The translations under genes and the position numbers were made by a program. DNA of 64,000 nt, taken from Nematostella vectensis. Taxonomy: Eukaryota; Cnidaria; Anthozoa; Actiniaria; Edwardsiidae. Positions 18,198 to 28,938 of this stretch are shown here, piece after piece; positions within the stretch are counted from its first letter, which is position 1; every line of letters begins with the position of its first letter. The notes under the pieces were generated by a model. It did no database searches. It was not told the origin of the DNA and saw nothing but the letters and a program-made list of their open reading frames with translations. Location: NCBI RefSeq assembly GCF_932526225.1, contig NC_064045.1, positions 8,682,138 to 8,746,137 on the forward strand, in the 5' to 3' direction.

Positions 18198-18209
18198 TAT
18201 ATTATATGG

Positions 18210-18400
18210 TTAGATAATCTCGATGTACGTTTCTTGTTTTGTGCTGTCGTACATGTACTCGACATCGCCGGATAGCGCCTCACACATTACGTTGCTAGCG
18301 AAAAGCGCTGGGTTAGCGCCCTTCTCGGTGTTGATGTGGAGGACGGTAGGGTTTGACCCCCATACGTACAACTGGTATGCCACAGATGAAAGTGTCTGAG
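18210..18400 (-). pseudogene. Element X minus-strand protein, C-terminal fragment, copy 1
   Basis: The frame encodes LSSVAYQLYVWGSNPTVLHI, then NTEKGANPALFASN, and ends at a TAA at 18,210. The matching tail in copy 2 ends at 33,328, and copy 2 keeps additional upstream coding (33,669-33,985). The sequence looks like a beta-rich protein end. No family was recognised. Confidence 0.4.
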
Positions 18401-18840
18401 AGGGCCCAAAAGAAACTTCCAAGTTATTTTCTCCTGTATTTTAGATATCTCATACATTTACTGTATTTTTGGCTGCTAAAAAGGGGGGGCACGCCCTGGC
18501 TACGCCCCTGTCCATGTAAAAATTAGGCAACTCAACTGCAAATGCACGCTGCCATGTCAAAATACCTGTTTATTCTAGAAATTTTATTGGCCAAGATAAA
18601 ACATTATAGCATAAGATACACAGCACAGCATGATTCATAATATTTTTTAATATTTTGGTTATAGGGTTAATTACTGTCTGATGGTAATTTTATGTGGGGA
18701 ACCTTGTGAATATAAGACAACTAACAGCTATTGTTCTGGCTTCTTCTGATTGGTTCACCACATAAAAAATCACCTGTAAGGTATAAAGCAAAGGACATGT
18801 TTCACGCAATTTCTTCAAAATCTTACTATGTTTGGTATAA

Positions 18841-21412
18841 AATACTATGGTAAGTGTCAAAAGCTTTCTGTGGTGATTACCAAGGAATACCTCAACTATG
18901 GTAAGTGTCAAGCTTTCTGTAGGAATTACCTAGGAATGCCTCAACTATGGTATGTGTCAAGCTTTCTGTGGGGATTACCAAGGAATGCCTCAACTATTGT
19001 AAGTGTCAAAAGCTTTCTGTGGAGATTACCTAGGAATACCTCAGCTTTGGTAAGTGTCAAGCTTTCTGTGGGAATTACCTAGGAATGCCTCAACTATGGT
19101 ATGTGTCAAGCTTTCTGTGGGGATTACCAAGGAATGCCTCAACTATTGTAAGTGTCAAAAGCTTTCTGTGGTGATTACCTAGGAATGCCTCAACTATGGT
19201 AAGTGTCAAGCTTTCTGTGGGAATTACCTAGGAATACCTCAACTATGGTAAGTGTCAAAAGCTTTCTGTGGGGATTACCAAGGAATGCCTCAACTATTGT
19301 AAGTGTCAAAAGCTTTCTGTGGGGATTACCTAGGAATACCTCAACTATGGTAAGTGTCAAAAGCTTTCTGTGGGGTTTACCTAGGAATGCCTCAACTATG
19401 GTATGTGTCAAAAGCTTTCTGTGGAGATTACCAAGGAATGCCTCAACTATGGTAAGTGTCAAAAGCTTTCTGTAGGAATTACCTACGAATGCCTCAACTA
19501 TGGTAAGTGTCAAAAGCTTTCTGTGGAGATTACCAAGGAATGCCTCAACTATGGTATGTGTCAAAAGCTTTCTGTGGGGATTACCAAGAAATGCCTCAAC
19601 TATGGCAAGTGTCAAGCTTTCTGTGGGGATTACCTAGGAATGCCTCAACTATGGTATGTGTCAAAAGCTTTCTGTAGGAATTACCTAGGAATGCCTCAAC
19701 TATGGTATGTGTCAAAAGCTTTCTGTGGAGATTACCTAGGAATGCCTCAGCTATGGTAAGTGTCAAAAGCTTTCTGTGGGGATTACCAAGGAATGCCTCA
19801 ACTATGGTATGTGTCAAAAGCTTTCTGTGGAGATTACCAAGGAATGCCTCAGCTTTGGTAAGTGTCAAAAGCTTTCTGTGGGGATTACCAAGGAATGCCT
19901 CAACTATGGTAAGTGTCAAAAGCTTTCTGTGGAGATTACCTAGGAATGCCTCAGCTTTGGTAAGTGTCAAAAGCTTTCTGTGGGGATTACCAAGGAATGC
20001 CTCAGCTTTGGTAAGTGTCAAAAGCTTTCTGTGGAGATTACCTAGGAATGCCTCAGCTTTGGTAAGTGTCAAAAGCTTTCTGTGGGGATTAACAAGGAAT
20101 GCCTCAGCTTTGGTAAGTGTCAAAAGCTTTCTGTGGAGATTACCAAGGAATGCCTCAACTATGGTATGTGTCAAAAGCTTTCTGTGGAGATTACCAAGGA
20201 ATCCATCAGCTTTGGTAAGTGTCAAAAGCTTTCTGTGGGGATTACCAAGGAATGCCTCAGCTTTGGTAAGTGTCAAAAGCTTTCTGTGGAGATTACCTAG
20301 GAATGCCTCAACTATGGTATGTGTCAAAAGCTTTCTGTGGGGATTACCAAGGAATGCCTCAGCTATGGTAAGTGTCAAAAACTATCTGTGGGGATTACCA
20401 AGGAATGCCTCAGCTATGGTAAGTGTCAAAAACTATCTGTGGGGATTACCAAGGAATGCCTCAGCTATGGTATGTGTCAAAAGCTTTCTGTGGGGATTAC
20501 CAAGGAATGCCTCAACTATGGTATGTGTCAAAAGCTTTCTGTGGGGATTACCAAGGAATGCCTCAGCTATGGTAAGTGTCAAAAACTATCTGTGGGGATT
20601 ACCAAGGAATGCCTCAGCTATGGTATGTGGCAAAAGCTTTCTGTGGGGATTACCAAGGAATGCCTCAGCTATGGTAAGTGTCAAAAGCTTTCTGTAGGAA
20701 TTACCTAGGAATACCTCAACTATGGTATGTGTCAAAAGCTTTCTGTGGGGATTACCAAGGAATGCCTCAACTATGGTATGTGTCAAAAGCTTTCTGTGGA
20801 GATTACCTAGGAATGCCTCAACTATGGTAAGTGTCAAAAGCTTTCTGTGGGGTTTACCTAGGAATGCCTCAACTATGGTATGTGTCAAAAGCTTTCTGTG
20901 GAGATTACCAATTAATGCCTCAGCTTTGGTAAGTGTCAAAAGCTTTCTGTGGGGATTACCAAGGAATGCCTCAACTATGGTATGTGTCAAAAGCTTTCTG
21001 TGGGGATTACCAAGGAATGCCTCAGCTATGGTAAGTGTCAAAAGCTTTCTGTGGGGATTACCAAGGAATGCCTCAGCTTTGGTAAGTGTCAAAAGCTTTC
21101 TGTAGGGATTACCTAGGAATGCCTCAACTATGGTAAGTGTCAAAAGCTTTCTGTGGGGTTTACCTAGGAATGCCTCAACTATGGTATGTGTCAAGCTTTC
21201 TGTGGAGATTACCAATTAATGCCTCAGCTTTGGTAAGTGTCAAAAGCTTTCTGTGGGGATTACCAAGGAATGCCTCAACTATGGTATATGTCAAATGCTT
21301 TCTGTGGGGATTACCAAGGAATGCCTCAGCTATGGTAAGTTTCAAAAGCTTTCTGTGGGAATTACCAAGGAATGCCTCAACTATGGTAAGTGTCAAGTTT
21401 TCTGTGGGTATT
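18841..21412 (+). repeat. 51-bp minisatellite derived from an exon-donor junction, array B (about 51 units)
   Basis: Same unit as array A. The array is about 2.6 kb against 1.05 kb in copy A. Most units keep TATGGTAAGTGT, a good 5' splice site, while others read TATGGTATGTGT, also a usable donor. Confidence 0.75.
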
Positions 21413-21525
21413 ATCAAAGAGTATGGGAGTATAAAGTATACTACATGTTGCTTTTAATATTGTGTTATATCATGTATGTTATACTTTCATCTATTGTTTT
21501 TAATGCACCATGGTATTGATTTCAG

Positions 21526-21593
21526 CGTAAGAGATGACTCTAGAGGAGGGGCTGAAGGTGGAAAAGAGGATGTTCCATACCACATTTGCTCTT
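21526..21593 (+). pseudogene. Enoyl-CoA hydratase (ECHS1-like) exon, copy B, with a stop codon
   Basis: Identical to the 14,350 exon except that the Tyr codon TAT at its start is TAA, a stop in the coding frame. The downstream donor is the consensus GTAAGT. The two copies therefore carry different defects: a stop here, a weaker donor in copy A. Confidence 0.7.
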
Positions 21594-22148
21594 GTAAGTA
21601 CAGTCAACGCCCTGTTGAAGTCTTGAAGCTTTTACTTCTTTAGGTGTGAATTCACAGTAGTTTTTAGATACAGATAAAAACGATATTTATTAGAAACTAG
21701 AAGATAACCTTGAAAATTTCAAGAATGATTGTTCGATGTAGGGTGCTTTAAAATTATGTCACATGGGATGTTGTGACGACGCATCCAGTGAAATCCAAAG
21801 TGTTTATTGATTCACTGGTTGAAAGTTTAATGACAAAGCCACTTATTGTGTCCCGATGTAAGTTATGGGGAAAAGGCTGGGCTTGGGATATCACTCCTTG
21901 TTGTGTCCTATAACCCCAAAATTTGCAAGAAACCAACCAGGGTACACTCTCCCGAAAATAATTTTACGACCTACCGATTTGCGTTTCTCTAGCGAATGTG
22001 GTTGAATCTCGGCTAGCGCCTCTTTAAATGACAAGATATTAGGCAAGTGAATCCACACTTTATTAAATAAACATCTATCACAGTCTGGGGTTATGTAACC
22101 AGCACATTCCAGAGATTCGCGGCATTGTCACTTATGAAAATAGCGGGA

Positions 22149-22640
22149 TCACTCACTCACTCACACTCACTCACTCACTCACTCACTCACACTCACTCAC
22201 TCACTCACTCACTCACTCACTCACTCACTCACTCACTCACTCACTCACTCACTCCACTCACTCACTCACACTCACTCACTCACACTCACTCACTCTCACT
22301 CACTCACACTCACTCACTCACACTCACTCACTCACTCACTCACTCACTCACTCACTCACTCACTCACTCACTCACTCACTCACTCACTCACTCACTCACT
22401 CACTCACTCACTCACTCACTCACTCACTCACTCACTCACTCACTCACTCACTCACTCACTCACTCACTCACTCACTCACTCACTCACTCACTCACTCACT
22501 CACTCACTCACTCACTCACTCACTCACTCACTCACTCACTCACTCACTCACTCACTCACTCACTCACTCACTCACTCACTCACTCACTCACTCACTCACT
22601 CACTCACTCACTCACTCACTCACTCACTCAGTCACTCACT
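22149..22640 (+). repeat. (TCAC)n microsatellite, copy B
   Basis: About 490 bp, more uniform than in copy A. Confidence 0.95.
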
Positions 22641-23735
22641 CGAGGAAGCCGGAATTTAAAGACAACTAGAAGAGAAGCATTGGTCCAATAGCTTTGTGTC
22701 TTACTAAATAGAAAGTCTAAGCTCTTCGGCAGTGGATTTATACGTCAGCCACAGACTCAGTGTCATTGTTTCATCAAATGGCGCTGCGCAGTGGTGCTCT
22801 GGCTAAATCCATTCAGTGCAAGTGTGGAATCTCTACTGAGTGTGAACATGGTCAGGGTGTGCAATGATGCTATTAAAGAATGTCGATCAACCACTCCTTT
22901 GTTATTGTTTACAAATGAAAATACAACGGTTTTTGGCAAGAAAACTTCGAAATGGTATTTTTTAGGGCTTCTGAGGTATTTTAAGGGTCGAATATCCCGA
23001 CGAGCATCTCCAACACTTTTACCCTGTAGATCCCCCCCCCCCCTCCCCGGGCATAGAATGCACCATTTAAACTAACTGCCGTCATAGAGTACTACTGTAG
23101 AAGTATCTCTCCACTCTTATCACGGGCTATAGGATAACTTTTATCTGAAGTGATGTCTAATGCTTGTTAAAACACGCATCCCTACCTCTACTGGCTGTAT
23201 TTGCCTTGGTTTCGCTCCCCTAGCAAGCTCACTGCGCTTACGACCTTTCAAACGACGCACGACGCACGCGCTTTGTAACCGCCGCCGCCTGGTATATGAG
23301 TAACCCGAACCCCAGCGGCGCGTTTTTCTCTTCCCCACTATAAAATATAGTATTCTTGGTGTAGGGATGATGTTGAGGTAGGAATACGCCTTCAGCCGTA
23401 AAGCTATCCTTGCTTTCGTAATATAACAGTTTTTTTTAACCATTTGTAGATTATAGATTTGAACAGAGAAGCGAATTGGCTTAACGAAGAGTGATTTCAA
23501 TTAATACTTCTGCGACAGATACGAGGACTGTAAAATGATTATTGTTGTCATGGAAAATAAAAGGAGACACACAGACAAAGGTAAGACGTTGATATACAGC
23601 GTTTTTATTGAGGTCCTTTACATATACAAGGACTTTGAATAATCAATAAGAAAATGTTTACAATGAATAACTAATTTGTTGATATAGAACAGGCGCTCTG
23701 CAAAGCTCAAAATCATATTGAGTACAGACCATTTG
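22641..23735. other. No gene seen; short dispersed repeat
   Basis: About 22,865-22,935 (TTAAAGAATGTCGATCAAC and following) has a relative at about 57,738-57,800 inside an SMCHD1 intron. A poly-C run lies at 23,033-23,045. The rest shows no supportable coding. Confidence 0.4.
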
Positions 23736-23739
23736 TACT

Positions 23740-23900
23740 CAAGAAACGTGATTGGTGGAGACCGCTTGCATACAAGACACGTGATTGGTGGAGAGACCGC
23801 CTGTATACAAGACACGTGATTGGTGGAGAGACCGCTTGTATACAAGACACGTGATTGGTGGAGAGACCGCTGTATACAAGACATGTGATTGGTGGAGAAA
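23740..23900 (+). repeat. About 36-bp minisatellite (five copies)
   Basis: The unit contains ACACGTGATTGGTGGAGAGA and a CTTGTATACAAG palindrome. Each copy therefore carries an E-box-type CACGTG and an inverted CCAAT (ATTGG). It sits about 300 bp past the 3' end of the NLR gene. Confidence 0.8.
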
Positions 23901-24169
23901 CGGATTTCGAGCATGTCCTATCATTATTTGGAGAGAAACGTCACAGCGTGTCACGAACAACAACAACATACTTGTACTTCCCTGTCATGTCACGCTATGA
24001 CGTCGCGTATCAAAACGCACGCAAAACTGAGAGCTACACCTTAGGATTAACGAAAGCCTCGTTGTGTTCATCAGTATAATGATGAGCCTAAAAAACATAA
24101 GCTATATAGGACTAGTTGTTTATCTCTAAATTAGTTAATCTAATCACGCGCCCTATCTTAGAAACGGCG

Positions 24170-24175
24170 TTTATT
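24170..24175 (-). terminator. Poly(A) signal of the NLR gene
   Basis: TTTATT on the plus strand reads AATAAA on the minus strand, 15-20 bp after the stop codon at 24,191. A very short 3' UTR is implied. Confidence 0.45.
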
Positions 24176-24190
24176 ACAATTATCTTATTT

Positions 24191-27100
24191 TCAACGTAAC
24201 TGTACTGCTAAATACTTCTCAACTTTGCATTCCACACCTCGGTGATATCTTTTGTACGGGTTATGAATAGGAAATCCCAATTTCTCCTTCATTTTCTGAA
24301 AAATAAGTTCATCACGAATCCAAATAGAGAGCGAGTGCGGCTTGGAGCAACTGTTTAGAATGGGATCACTCTCGTGAAACAGATGCTGCAGTGACTCACT
24401 TTCTGAGCAAGCGTCAATAATGGCCTTCTTACCGACATCACTGATGTGATTATACGAGATGTCAAGAGACTGTAAAGATTTAGTCTTAGTCACATACTTC
24501 GCAAGTGCACACATACCTTCGTCATCTATGTTGTTACATGCTAAAGATAGTTTCTCGAGAGAAGTATTTTTCGATAACGCTTTAGAAATCGATCTTGCAC
24601 CGAACATATTTATACCACAGCCATCAAGTATCAGAGTCTTCAGCCTGCAACTGTTGTCCTGAAGTATGTTTGCAATAGCATTTAGTCCTGCTAGTCCTAT
24701 TGGGTTAATACTCATATCTAAAAGTGTCACATTTTGTATGGCTTTCGCTAATGCTTGAGTGCCAGAGGGGCCAATCCCTGCGTCAACTAATATAAGTTCG
24801 GTCACTTTTGTGTTCAGAGCAAGGCCATCAGAAATACGTTGCGCACCTAGATCGCCAATATTACCATGAATCGATGTCAGTCTCGTGATAGTATTGTTGT
24901 GCCTCAACATTTCACCCAAAGCCTGACCGGCATCAGGCGTCACGCGACGAGGATTTATCGCGAGTGTTCGTATTGTAGTATTGAACTTCAATGCTTCTGC
25001 AATATGCTGAACGCCAGCATCTCCCAAAATTCCTCCCCCAATGTAAATATCGGTAAGAGTAGTATTGCCAGATAATACCTCGTCCAATGCAATGGCACAG
25101 TTGTCATCTATACTTGGAGATTGAATGTGAAATGTCGATAGGGTAGAATTGTCTATCAAAGACTTGACCAATGTAACCCATGTCGTGTATTTATTATTTG
25201 GACAGAAAACAAAATACCGGATTGATGAGTTACGTGACAGGAGGTCGTCTATCGAGCTTTTGATGTTTTCAGAAGACTTTGAAATCGTGAGGTTCAGGGT
25301 TAGTAAAGACGAGGAGGAAGCCATCGCATCGACGAGCTGCTGAGGAATTGTGGTGCCCTGTTTGTCAATCAAAATAGTGAGGTGACTGAGGGGAGGCGCA
25401 CCACTGGCGCTACGGCCAGTTTGCGGGCTCAATATTTCAGACGAATCGCGTGACAACAAATGTGACAATCCAATTAAAGTGCTAGAATGACTGACATAAG
25501 CAGCAACTCTGCACGGCAAACGCTGACATACCTCTTGTAGCCAACGACATTCGATATCTTCGCATTCTGCTAAACAATCACAAAGCAGAGAGAACGGTAA
25601 CCAATGCTCATGATAATCACAAGTGGGTACCCCCAGCGATGACATTTCTGGTACCAACGGCGCGAGTGCTTCTATGGCTTTTCTCGCATTGCCACCAACC
25701 ATAACTGCGAGATCGTACATGGTAGCAGTATAAAAAAAGGTCTCATTACGTAAGAGTTCAGGATCAACGATTCCTTGCGCAAGTCTGCTGGCCAAATACA
25801 AAGCACAGAAATAGTCCTGAAAAGACTTGTGGTTAAAAGAATACAAAAACACAGACCGTATTGACGGCTTCTCCTTTCTAAGAAAACCTATTTTCATCAG
25901 GTCTTCTGATGGTTTGCAATGGAAAGTGACGGCATTATTTTTCAGAGAATCAAAAGCAATTTTACCGAGTTCCAAATGTAGCGCTCGAATCTCGTCCTCG
26001 TTTAAGCTCCTATTTTCCTTTTCGCAAAATCGTCTTGTCCGTAAGTACACTACTTCATCGTAAAGTTGCCTTAGACTGATTTCCTTTTCGAAAGTTTCAT
26101 TTGCATTAGTCTGACTATGTTCTTGAAAGCAAAGACAATAAAGAGCTAATGTTAGGGGATTAGATAAATCAAAATTGGAAATCCCTTGTAAGATAATTCG
26201 AGGAAAAAATTGATCTAGAGGAAAAACCCTTCTTATGTAGTCCTGTACATCACACAATCCCTCGAGATGTAGAACATTGCCTCCCACAAAGTGCTTGTAT
26301 AAGTTGTAACCTTGACTAATTTGTTCTGGTCTGGCTTCCTGTGACCTGATTGTAACGAGAACGTTACTCATGGCAAAATCTTTCCTAGTTATTACTTTAC
26401 CTAAGCTTTCTTTTACGTTACTCGCCTCTAATGGAAGTTCATCGTAGCCGTCTAAGATCATTAGGATCTTAGACTGGTTCTTCTTCATGTAATCAAACAC
26501 CTGCCCTCTCTCCTCATCAGAGGTTTCTGATGACAGGAGTTGCTCCTGCACTGCTTGGGCAATTCCCCCATCTTTCATTTCTTTGCATCTCAAAAAGAGC
26601 AGCAGTTCAACTTCTGGAAAAGATTCAGATGTAGGCAATTCTCCTTTAGCCCAGTCAAAGGCAAGCTTTTGACACAAAGTAGTTTTGCCGGCACCTGATT
26701 CCCCCTCTATTAGTACTCTGCATGCTTCCTTCAATTGCCCATCAACAACAAACAGGCCATCCATCTTCACGTCAAGGCCATCGTCTCTATTGACCAGTTT
26801 CAGCTCCGAGAACATCTTGTTGAGGTGGAAGTCATACCTAATACCACCAAAGTCATTGCCATGGAGGTTATCAAGCGGCTCTATCAATGCATTCTCACCA
26901 GTTGTGTACTTTTCACGCAGACACTTGATCAGGTTTTCAATAACTAGGAAGGTCCAAACAGAATAGTTTTATTTTGTTTGAGATTTACATTTTATAATTA
27001 AAAGTAAGTAGGTGCCCGAGTAGGTGCATTCAGGTTGGCTGTGTTATTCATTTATTAAAATACTTGTTTGATTCTCTGATTACCCTGACAAGAGAACTTA

Positions 27101-28938
27101 AAACAAGCTTATTAATTTGCGAGTCATTATTTTTGGTCTTCACTATCACACAAACAAGGCCCGATTTGGAAAAAAAAGTTATTTCATGGATTGGATGGAT
27201 TATGTGATTCTGAGAAAAATACATCCAGAAAATACTTCCAGAAAAGAGCATTCGAAATTTCATGATTTTTTTTTTTGTGGTAGTGGGGGGAATGGGGTTG
27301 AGTTAAAGTGAGGATTTTGCAATTTTGTGATATCAATATTTTATTTTCTAGGTTTCGCTATTTTTTCAAAACAACAACAACAGAATGTAGCAAACAGTTA
27401 TTCTCTACTGCATGGGCTAAATTTATTTCCCCAAAAGAAAAAAACAGAACTACAATTTATACTAACGATAATGTGTCTATCTGTATCAGTATAACACACA
27501 TTCTACTGAGAAGTCAGTGATCACTAGAGACGTTTCTCATAATCAGTTGTGAAGGCTAAGTGTGCTCGTGATTACAGTAGAATCCCAAGGCTGGCCTTGC
27601 CCCCATCCTGTTGCACCCCTATTCCTTCTTAGTACCCTTCATGTAAGCTCCTACCTTTAGGTCTGGTGTGTGGCTTCTCCACTGAGGCTGAGACAGTGCT
27701 AGAAGAGAAGAGAACAATTAAATCATAGTGCAATTGAAGAAAAAGGTTTCATGAAATTTAATTTTTACTAAACTAAAATAAAAAAAAACACATGTGGAAA
27801 AGGAAGACGAAAATTAATCCTGAACTTACTTTGACACAGTGGCATTGTCCGCAACAGCAGATGTGGCACCGTCCTTAAGGGTCACATTGCTAATGTTGGC
27901 CACATGTCCACCTGTGAATAAAAATTCAATTTCTATGTTAAAAAATATCTTGCTGTGCAATCCAAAAATAAGTAGAGCAGATAAATATAATAAATAAATG
28001 TGTTTTCATGTCTATTTAGCCTGATTGAAACTAAGAATTAAAACATTATCTTTATATATTTACTGTTATATGATTTCAATTATAAGTTCAGAGACAATTT
28101 TTCTGTGGATTTTGGAAAAGATATGCAATTTCTTGTAGTCTCATTTTTTTAACAAAGCATACAACTCACTTGAGCTTTGTCCCTGTATAGACCTCTTGAT
28201 GTCCTGTATGTCTCCTGCAATCTTCTCTGTAGTGACCTTCAGCTTTGATACTTCTTCAGTTGTGTGCTGTATGTCTCCTGACATCTTTTCTGTTGTGGCA
28301 GACAGCTTGGAAAATTCTTTAGCTGTGGTGGCCTTCAGTTCAGACACCTCCTTGGCTAGCTCCAGGTCATGGTAATACCAGTCTTCCAGGACGTTTTTGT
28401 ACTCCTCTCCAAGAGGGGCATCCTTTAGGGCGTCAACTTCGCCCTCAGTCACCCCTCCTAGATTGACTATAGCTTTTGAGATTTCAGACCAGCATTGAAG
28501 GAAATCCCCTTCCTTCAATTCTGTGGACTTGACATGAGCGAATATTTTGTTTCGATACCACTTTAGTCGGCACATGTTTGCCTCCTTCGTGGTGTCTGTT
28601 GAAGGAGGTAGAACATCCCAACTTAAAGTAGTTAATGGTGGTGTGAGATTACATATGTTGCGGAGAAGGCAAAACAGAAGCGTTATGTCGTATTTCTTAG
28701 CATTAGGCTGTGAACCGCTAGGGGGAAACAACAGATCCCACTGTTCTTGTCTGATGACTTTCTTCTTTAAAAGTTTCTTCAGGGTAGCTTTGTTCTTCTT
28801 TAGACTTGCTTCAAGGGAGCTTGGAGGATGGCTGGAGTTGAAGACAGTGAGCAGTGCTTTTGTGCCGCCATCGACCAGCAAACGACAGAGTCTGCTGAAG
28901 TTGTCTTTGCCTTCAGTGCCAGATAAAACAGAGGCCAT
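24191..28938 (-). CDS. NLR immune-type receptor: DZIP3-like HEPN, NACHT, leucine-rich repeats (1215 aa, four exons)
   Basis: Exons on the minus strand are 28,938-28,170, 27,911-27,830, 27,698-27,655 and 26,943-24,191. All junctions are GT..AG, phases agree and the total is 3648 nt (1215 codons plus stop). Residues about 1-190 match the DZIP3/hRUL138-type HEPN domain common in cnidarian NLRs (DITLLFCLLRNICNLTPP; WYRNKIFAHV). Residues about 195-255 are a heptad-like, repeated coiled coil (TTEKMSGDIQ type). The NACHT ATPase has Walker A GESGAGKTT (from residue 379) and Walker B ILMILDGYDE (from 458). Ribonuclease-inhibitor-type LRRs fill about residues 830-1180. NLRs sense infection or damage and oligomerise via NACHT; the ligand here is unknown. 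The gene looks intact. Confidence 0.9.

Larger units (their letters stand above)
15422..18533 (+). mobile_element. Element X, copy 1
   Basis: This segment recurs at 31,668-34,205 with high identity. Copy 1 keeps about 1.1 kb (16,517-17,645) that copy 2 lost, and lacks about 0.5 kb that copy 2 keeps. Contents, left to right: a putative terminal exon, short tandem repeats, a Tc1/mariner-type MITE, a VLTF3-like gene broken by a small insertion (plus strand), and two minus-strand protein remnants. A VLTF3-like factor suggests a virus-derived element of Polinton or large-DNA-virus type (inference). Clear termini were not found. Confidence 0.55.
18534..22640 (+). repeat. Duplicated block, copy B
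   Basis: This block is nearly identical to 12,885-15,421, but the 51-bp array and (TCAC)n tract are longer. Blocks A and B plus element X copy 1 form a tandem arrangement A-X-B with a period of about 5.65 kb. The high identity implies a recent event, or an assembly artefact. Confidence 0.9.

Noticed and set aside
13194-21412. Long open frames on both strands of the 51-bp arrays; also a CRISPR-like look
   Set aside because: The unit length is a multiple of three, so frames stay open by repetition. There are no spacers, units are contiguous, and the host is a eukaryote.
14976-22640. Ser-Leu-Thr-His repeat proteins
   Set aside because: These are translations of (TCAC)n microsatellites with no supporting context.
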